Shown here: positions 32,500 to 37,342 of the stretch, one piece after another
Numbering within the stretch: the first letter of the stretch is position 1
How the letters are laid out: the number at the start of each line of letters is the position of its first letter
Origin: Bacteroidota bacterium
GTDB taxonomy: Bacteria; Bacteroidota; Bacteroidia; B-17B0; Aurantibacillaceae
Length of the DNA: 37,342 nt
NCBI GenBank assembly: GCA_023433205.1
Contig: JAEZDS010000242.1
Coordinates: forward strand, 1 to 37,342
Direction: 5' to 3'
Program-made: the position numbers and the translations under genes
The notes under the pieces: model-generated
What the model was told of the DNA's origin: nothing
Databases searched by the model: none
The model's input: only the letters and a program-made list of their open reading frames with translations

Positions 32500-35109
32500 T
32501 TAACTAACTATAACATTGTTCCTGCGGTGCAGGTAAATACCCAGCGCCGTAAGCAGCAGAACCAGCACCGAGCCGGCCATCGCCACTGAGTTCCCCACAC
32601 TGTAGGATTTTGGTTCAAAGCGAAAAACTATCTCGTGTTCACCCGCGGGTACCGGCAATCCGCGCAGCACATAATTCACAGATATATGTGGTGCTTTTTT
32701 ACCATCAATATAAACGTTCCATCCTTTGGGGTAATAAATTTCCGAAAAGACTGCAAAACCTTCCTCATTTTTTTCGCTGCGGTATTTTAGTTCGTTCGGC
32801 TGATAACTGAGCAGTTTGATTGTGCCCTGGGCAGAGTAACTATTTTTTAAAGGAACCTCGTTGAGGAATTTTTTTTGCGTTACCGCCTCGGTTTTTGTGT
32901 TGATGTCACCTAAAGTCATGATCTCCTCATCGGCATCAGCCACAATCTTCAACTCACTGATAAACCAGGCGTGGCCGTTGGCAGCTTCATTCAGTAAAGG
33001 CAGTTCCTGGGTATTCTCTCCCGCCGGTAAAATAAAATATTTTGCGTTAAGCATGTTAAGCACTTTCAGGCGATTAAGCAGCGTAATTCGTGACTCTTCA
33101 TTGCCCATCGCCTCATTGGCCTCCCGGTAAAAAAGTGCGATCTCGCGGTCGAGATGGTAGTCAATGAGTTCCTGGTACTTCTTAAGTTTTGCACCGTGAT
33201 AACCTCCTATGGATTTATGGTAATAAGATGTCATCGCATCCTGCCAACGGCCTCTCTCAAGATCCAGCACGCGGTAATTAGGATCAGTATCCTTCAGTAT
33301 TTCTTCATCAGCCAATGTTTTTTCTGTGATCGACTGTTTATTTTGCTGTGGCGTAATAAATGATTCTTTGTTGAGATATCTTGCACCTACCATCCAAAGA
33401 TCAATCACAATAAAAAGGCCCAGACTTCCCATCACTAAACCGGGCCGGATCTTACCGGTAAAAAACAGATACAATGGCAGGAAGGAAAGTCCGATAAATA
33501 TCAGCGAACGCAGCGCATCTGAGCGGAATATTGCCATTCGTGCCTTTTCAAGCTGCGGCATTAACTCAGCAACGTGCGGCTTCACCTGGGCCTCGGTATA
33601 CCCTCCCTGCACATATTGCTGAACAAGGAACTGTTCTTCATTGGCAGAAGTAAAATCATTCAGCATTTCCGGCGCTATGTAGCTGAGCAAACAGAACCCC
33701 CCAACCACAGCCAGCGATAACAGTATCAGTTTTCGTAATGCCACGGTCTTATTTATTAATCGAAGCTGTATATTCTCATTCCAGTTCCTGAATTTGAGCA
33801 GTTCATTCAGGGCCATTACTGCAAGCAGAGGCAGGGTAAGCTCGGCAACAACCATTATCATTGATACTGCCCTGAACTTATTGTAACCAGGCACATTGTG
33901 CAGGAAAAATTCTGAAAGTGCCATGAAGTTGTGCCCCCAGCCCAAGGCGATAGTGAGCAAAGTAGCAGCAAAAACAGGCCATTTAATTGGATGTTTAATA
34001 ATGAACATCCCCAGAAACGCCAGAAAAACAACAATAGCCCCTATATAAACCGGACCACTTGTAAAAGGCTGATCACCAAAATATGCATTTGAATACGCCA
34101 CTTCCTGACGAAACTCTGGCTGCACGTTTTTTAATGCCTTGGGATAGGCCTGCTGAATGGTTGAGGAAGGTCCGCCTTTGTAGTCAGGTATCAGAAAGGT
34201 GAAGGTCTCCCCTATTCCGTAACTCCACTGTGTTGCATAATCGGCATCCAGACCTGAGGTTTTGTTTCTGTTATATGCGTCGGTTGCTTCCTCACTGCTG
34301 GCGCCAGAACGCTTCAGTGTAGACTTCACAGTAAGTTCACTGGGTCCCCTGGTGCTGTAATGGCCATATTCATTGGTCACCAGCAGTAAAGCGGCATTTG
34401 GTAATAAACCAACAAAGGTGGAGCCTATAAAAAGCAGCAGAGCAATACCGAAATGTTTTAATTGTTTTGCGCGGAAGGACGTAATTGCATAACCAAGAAT
34501 GATAAAACCAATCAGCATATAGCCGTAATAGGAGATCTGCACGTGATTGGCATTTACTTCCATTGCCGTGAACAGGGTGGTGATTGCCAGACCCAGCCAA
34601 CGTCGTCCGTTAAAGAGTAATATAACCCCTCCTACCAGCGCGGGCAGGTAGCCCAGTGCATTTGCCTTGCTGTTATGTCCGGCTTCAATTATTATGAGAA
34701 AATAAGAACTGAATCCATAAGCAAGCGCACCTATTGTTGCAAGCCAGGGATTGAGCCGGAGACAAAGCAGGAGGATAAAAAATCCAAGGAAATAAAGGAA
34801 CATGTATCCACCGGGATGAGGCAGATACAATTTAAAAGCACTATCGAGGTGGTTGATCCAGTTGCCGGGATAAGCGGTAGAGATCTGATAAGCGGGCATT
34901 CCGCTGAACATGGAGTTTGTCCACAGCGGTTCAGCGTTATGTTTGGTGCGGTACTCAACAATTTCCTGACTCATGGCCTTGTGCCGGGAAATATCGTCCT
35001 GTCTTAATTCTTTTCCTGAAAGTAAAGGTTTGAAGTAAATGAGAGTGATAACGGCAAAAAGTACGATGGCTGCGGCGTAAGGCAGGTATTTTTTGTAGGT
35101 GGTGTTCAT
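32500..35109 (-). CDS. YfhO-like large polytopic membrane protein
   Basis: 869 residues from the ATG at 35109. The N-terminus (YLPYAAAIVLFAVITLIYFKPLLSG) is a membrane helix followed by many more, with the NSMFSGMPAYQ and GFSSYFLIIIEAGHNSKANA blocks of YfhO-type proteins. A soluble extracytoplasmic region follows (about 590-830), then a last helix. YfhO proteins are implicated in glycosylation of teichoic or cell-surface material in Firmicutes; the role in Bacteroidota is unknown. The longer frame to 35148 is rejected because a perfect -7 element (35120-35127) lies inside it. Confidence 0.88.
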   Translation of the reverse strand: MNTTYKKYLPYAAAIVLFAVITLIYFKPLLSGKELRQDDISRHKAMSQEIVEYRTKHNAEPLWTNSMFSGMPAYQISTAYPGNWINHLDSAFKLYLPHPGGYMFLYFLGFFILLLCLRLNPWLATIGALAYGFSSYFLIIIEAGHNSKANALGYLPALVGGVILLFNGRRWLGLAITTLFTAMEVNANHVQISYYGYMLIGFIILGYAITSFRAKQLKHFGIALLLFIGSTFVGLLPNAALLLVTNEYGHYSTRGPSELTVKSTLKRSGASSEEATDAYNRNKTSGLDADYATQWSYGIGETFTFLIPDYKGGPSSTIQQAYPKALKNVQPEFRQEVAYSNAYFGDQPFTSGPVYIGAIVVFLAFLGMFIIKHPIKWPVFAATLLTIALGWGHNFMALSEFFLHNVPGYNKFRAVSMIMVVAELTLPLLAVMALNELLKFRNWNENIQLRLINKTVALRKLILLSLAVVGGFCLLSYIAPEMLNDFTSANEEQFLVQQYVQGGYTEAQVKPHVAELMPQLEKARMAIFRSDALRSLIFIGLSFLPLYLFFTGKIRPGLVMGSLGLFIVIDLWMVGARYLNKESFITPQQNKQSITEKTLADEEILKDTDPNYRVLDLERGRWQDAMTSYYHKSIGGYHGAKLKKYQELIDYHLDREIALFYREANEAMGNEESRITLLNRLKVLNMLNAKYFILPAGENTQELPLLNEAANGHAWFISELKIVADADEEIMTLGDINTKTEAVTQKKFLNEVPLKNSYSAQGTIKLLSYQPNELKYRSEKNEEGFAVFSEIYYPKGWNVYIDGKKAPHISVNYVLRGLPVPAGEHEIVFRFEPKSYSVGNSVAMAGSVLVLLLTALGIYLHRRNNVIVS

Positions 35110-35119
35110 ATGCTGCCAA

Positions 35120-35127
35120 CAAATATA
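35120..35127 (-). promoter_or_regulatory. -7 promoter element of the YfhO-like gene
   Basis: The minus strand reads TATATTTG, ending 10 nt before the ATG at 35109; it implies a very short leader and fixes the start. Confidence 0.5.
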
Positions 35128-35467
35128 GGCATCTGTGAGAATACCCACATGACAAGTTTATGGCATCCTTAAGATCCTGTTCACAAATAAGATACTTTTT
35201 GAATACCTGCAGAAAAGTGGCGGCATTGAGCAGTATATGTTGAAGCGCAAAAAAACCGCGCTGGATTTCGGATTTATCTCAAAAATTCCAGACTTAAAAT
35301 TCGAAAGGGATCGATTTGTTAGAGGCAGAAACTCCCGGCTTGCCCCGGGACAGAAATAATGACCAAAGTTGACTGCAAAGACACAAAAAAATGTCACCAA
35401 GGCGAATACTTGAACATAATACTACTTTCCGGGCGGTCTTTACCCTACCGGAACTGCAATTGTGCCA

Positions 35468-35496
35468 TGTGGTTTTTTAAAATAAGTTCTGACAAA
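35468..35496. repeat. 29-bp repeat, copy 1
   Basis: Identical over 29 bp to 35792-35820. It precedes the longer repeat copy 35535-35668 in the same order as in the second unit. Confidence 0.85.
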
Positions 35497-35534
35497 AGGG
35501 TTTTTACCACCAATTCACTCGCGAGGCATCGCGA

Positions 35535-35668
35535 GGCACTATTGCCTGATTCATTTTTTAAATCCATCACTCCTGACACGAGGAGAATCTCCCTGTCCGC
35601 TGTCGCAGACCAGGGAGATTCTGCAAAGACACAATGTTTAAAGCTGCGCCCCTTGTGGTTTTTCAACA
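35535..35668. repeat. 134-bp intergenic repeat, copy A, with 12-bp perfect hairpin
   Basis: Aligns with 35880-36014 with three substitutions and one single-base indel by my hand alignment. It contains a perfect 12-bp inverted repeat (35584-35595 with 35611-35622) around a 15-nt loop, so it can form a stable stem. No terminal direct repeats or transposase are associated. Confidence 0.85.
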
Positions 35669-35728
35669 TAAAAACATAAGAATCCTGCAATTGAGTATTC
35701 CAAAAATGAGGGAAACTCATACCCATTT

Positions 35729-35798
35729 AACCACAAAGTCACGATGACACAAAAAAATGTCATCGGGGTGACTTTTGTGCCTTTGCGCCCTTGTGGTT
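35729..35798. repeat. Nested imperfect palindrome
   Basis: Arms 35729-35736, 35738-35742 and 35743-35749 pair in order with 35791-35798, 35768-35772 and 35758-35764. The loop is A-rich. The composition (ACCACAAAG / CTTTGTGGT-like words) resembles dispersed intergenic repeats seen in Bacteroidota genomes. Confidence 0.6.
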
Positions 35799-35820
35799 TT
35801 TTAAAATAAGTTCTGACAAA
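35792..35820. repeat. 29-bp repeat, copy 2
   Basis: Identical over 29 bp to 35468-35496. It overlaps the right arm of the nested palindrome. Confidence 0.85.
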
Positions 35821-35879
35821 CGGGTTCAGCGAACGGTCTAAGTCCTTTAGTCCGGAATTTTTTACCACGAAGTCACAAA

Positions 35880-36014
35880 GGCACTATTGCATGATTCATT
35901 TTTTAAAATCCATCACCCCTGACACGAGGAGAATTTCCCTGTCCGCTGTCGCAGACCAGGGAGATTCTGCAAAGACACAATGTTTAAAGCTGCGCCCCTT
36001 GTGGTTTTTCAACA
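35880..36014. repeat. 135-bp intergenic repeat, copy B
   Basis: Second copy of the repeat at 35535-35668. The hairpin is kept, with one arm base changed from C to T, giving a G:U-compatible pair in RNA. The last 70 or so bases are identical between copies. Confidence 0.85.
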
Positions 36015-36172
36015 AGGCGCAAAGCCTGTTTCTTCTGGCAGCTCCTTGTCTACCATCATTGCAAAAAAAACCATAAAAATTCGCTCAAGACTGGCGCGAA
36101 CAGGCTTTGCTGCCTCCATTTACAACAGTGTTTCACACCTAAAATTAAATTTCTCCATGGCTCACATTTTAG

Positions 36173-36180
36173 TACTTTTG
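36173..36180 (+). promoter_or_regulatory. -7 promoter element of the acetyltransferase gene
   Basis: TACTTTTG, a full TAnnTTTG match, ends 13 nt before the ATG at 36194. Confidence 0.5.
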
Positions 36181-36193
36181 TACCTCTTAAAAA

Positions 36194-36778
36194 ATGGACA
36201 ACAACAAGCCTTATTACGCGCATCCCACAGCAGTGATTGATGAGGGCTGCGAAATAGGAGAGGGCACCCGCATATGGCATTTTTCTCATGTTATGCCAAA
36301 CTGCAGACTGGGAAAAAACTGCAACCTCGGTCAGAATGTAGTGATATCGCCCGACGTGGTGCTGGGCAATAATGTAAAAGTGCAGAACAACGTCTCTATT
36401 TATACCGGAGTAGTTTGTGAAGATGATGTTTTTCTGGGTCCTTCAATGGTCTTCACCAACGTTATTAATCCCAGGAGCGCGGTAAACAGGCGTGCGCAGT
36501 ATTCAAAAACCCTGGTGGGAAAAGGAGCCAGCATAGGTGCCAATGCCACCATTGTATGCGGCCATGATATTGGCGAATACGCTTTTATAGGAGCAGGCGC
36601 GGTGGTAACCAAAACTGTGCCGGCGTATGCGCTGGTGATTGGAAATCCCGCAAGGCAAACAGGCTGGATGAGTGAATACGGTCACAAGCTCGTTTTTGAT
36701 AAAATGGGGCGCGCCACCTGCCCCGAAAGTGGCCAGGTGTACGAACTGAAAAACAATACTGTTAAACGGATCAGCTGA
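36194..36778 (+). CDS. WbpD/WlbB-like hexapeptide N-acetyltransferase
   Basis: A 194-residue left-handed beta-helix protein with repeated hexapeptides (GEGTRIWHFSHVM, LGKNCNLGQNVVIS, LGNNVKVQNNVSIYTGV, GASIGANATIVCG) and the FTNVINPRSAVNR loop. These match acetyltransferases of the WbpD/WlbB group, which N-acetylate UDP-2-acetamido-3-amino-2,3-dideoxy-D-glucuronate in O-antigen or capsule synthesis. The start follows a -7 element by 13 nt. The stop overlaps the ATG of a WbpB/WlbA-like dehydrogenase, whose product feeds the same pathway, which strengthens the call. Confidence 0.88.
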   Translation: MDNNKPYYAHPTAVIDEGCEIGEGTRIWHFSHVMPNCRLGKNCNLGQNVVISPDVVLGNNVKVQNNVSIYTGVVCEDDVFLGPSMVFTNVINPRSAVNRRAQYSKTLVGKGASIGANATIVCGHDIGEYAFIGAGAVVTKTVPAYALVIGNPARQTGWMSEYGHKLVFDKMGRATCPESGQVYELKNNTVKRIS

Positions 36779-37342
36779 TGGGAAAAATTAAATTCGCGGT
36801 TGCAGGTCAGGGCCACATTGGTAAAAGACATGCCGAGATGATCAGGCGCAGTGAAGACTGCGAACTGGTAGCGGTATGTGACATACTTCCCAAAGAAAAA
36901 CTGAACCTCGCTGATCTGAAGGAAAACTTTTATCAGAGCATTGAGGAAATGCTTGCCGCCGAACCATCTATTGAGGTGGTTAATATTTGTACTCCTAACG
37001 GTTTGCATGCTACTCACTCACTACAGGCCCTGGCTGCTGATAAGCACATAGTGGTGGAAAAGCCCATGGCCCTCACCAAAGCTGATTGTGAAAAGGTGAT
37101 CTTTTCAGCACTGCAACACCACCGCAATGTTTTTTGTGTGATGCAAAACAGGTATTCCCCGCCAAGCGTCTGGTTAAAACAAATTGTGGAAGAAAAGATC
37201 ATCGGCGACATTTTTATGGTGCAGCTTAACTGCTATTGGAACCGCGATGAAAGATATTACAAGCCCGGCAACTGGAAAGGCACTCAGGACCTTGACGGCG
37301 GAACGCTTTTTACGCAGTTCAGCCACTGGATCGATATCATGT
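36778..37342 (+). CDS. Gfo/Idh/MocA dehydrogenase, WbpB/WlbA-like (3' truncated by window edge)
   Basis: The frame runs from ATG 36778 (overlapping the previous TGA by one base) to the window end without a stop, showing about 188 residues. It begins KIKFAVAGQGHIGKRHAEMI, an NAD(P)-binding Rossmann motif, followed by VVNICTPNGLHATHS and the catalytic-region EKPMAL. Later, NCYWNRDERYYKP and LDGGTLFTQFSHWIDIM are blocks I associate with WlbA/WbpB. These enzymes oxidise C3 of UDP-N-acetylglucosaminuronate. With the acetyltransferase it marks the start of a diacetamido-uronic acid sugar operon continuing beyond the window. Confidence 0.9.
   Translation, partial: MGKIKFAVAGQGHIGKRHAEMIRRSEDCELVAVCDILPKEKLNLADLKENFYQSIEEMLAAEPSIEVVNICTPNGLHATHSLQALAADKHIVVEKPMALTKADCEKVIFSALQHHRNVFCVMQNRYSPPSVWLKQIVEEKIIGDIFMVQLNCYWNRDERYYKPGNWKGTQDLDGGTLFTQFSHWIDIM

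Larger units (their letters stand above)
35110..36193. other. About 1.1 kb intergenic region without a convincing gene
   Basis: The stretch between the YfhO-like and acetyltransferase genes holds the YfhO -7 element at its left end, an open but startless frame (35153-35359), two copies of a 134/135-bp repeat, two copies of a 29-bp repeat, nested palindromes, and the acetyltransferase promoter. Short frames here mostly translate the repeats and do not look like proteins. Confidence 0.75.

Noticed and set aside
35158..35400. 80-residue minus-strand open frame near the YfhO promoter
   Set aside because: It has no recognisable domain, overlaps an opposite open frame of similar quality and has no promoter; composition does not resemble the neighbouring genes.
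35535..36014. CRISPR array
   Set aside because: Only two long repeat copies with unequal spacers of more than 200 bp and no cas genes; the repeats are far longer than CRISPR repeats.
35468..36014. Insertion sequence or composite transposon
   Set aside because: No transposase frame, no matched terminal inverted repeats and no target-site duplication could be seen.
35359..36076. Plus-strand frames sharing the same peptide (RRISLSAVADQGDSAKTQ)
   Set aside because: The shared peptide is only the translation of the duplicated DNA repeat, which includes hairpin arms; no start context or family supports a protein.
1..37342. Methanobactin biosynthesis operon
   Set aside because: No MbnA precursor, MbnB or MbnC homologue was found; only the MbnP and MbnH-like genes are present.

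Overview
The window reads as a chromosomal segment of a Bacteroidota bacterium. I infer this from two secreted proteins with type IX secretion (T9SS) sorting domains (one type A, one type B), a DUF4468 protein, lipoprotein-rich operons, a fused E1 alpha/beta 2-oxoacid dehydrogenase, and repeated TAnnTTTG -7 promoter elements with no Shine-Dalgarno-like sites. I cannot name a genus. Nothing resembles a phage, plasmid, insertion sequence, CRISPR array, rRNA or tRNA.

Layout. 1-1612 (+): the end of an HTTM-type membrane protein and a SAM-dependent methyltransferase. 1694-7449 (-): bestrophin-like channel, beta-carbonic anhydrase, OmpR/EnvZ-type two-component pair, UspA-like protein and SulP permease, which I read as an inorganic-carbon or anion module; a TetR-type regulator is divergent from it. 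8280-11115 (-): outer-membrane protein translationally coupled to a DUF2306-like membrane protein, then a membrane-anchored LytTR regulator. 11274-15908 (-): a 1544-residue T9SS type B secreted protein. 16096-21585 (-): a tightly packed six-gene run, MbnP-like lipoprotein, MbnH/MauG-like dihaem peroxidase, small lipoprotein, PhnP-like metallo-hydrolase, free-methionine-sulfoxide reductase and DNA ligase LigA. 21786-23395 (+): accA and efp, closed by a strong terminator.

23556-29673 holds a small membrane protein (+), an exported MsrA with an unknown partner (-), RarA (+), a DUF4468 protein (-) and the fused 2-oxoacid dehydrogenase E1 (-). 29882-32005 (+) is an M43 metalloprotease with a T9SS type A tail. 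Thioredoxin and a YfhO-like membrane protein (-) follow. About 1.1 kb without a convincing gene (35110-36193) carries an imperfectly duplicated intergenic repeat with strong hairpins. The right edge (+) enters a surface-polysaccharide locus, with a WbpD/WlbB-like acetyltransferase and a truncated WbpB/WlbA-like dehydrogenase that together indicate a 2,3-diacetamido-uronic acid sugar.

The most notable items are the MbnP/MbnH pair with no visible methanobactin genes and with an uncharacterised third lipoprotein; the bestrophin/carbonic anhydrase/SulP/two-component cluster; an EF-P whose usual modified lysine is replaced by Asn; and the duplicated hairpin repeat. Most of the rest looks like ordinary core and accessory chromosome.
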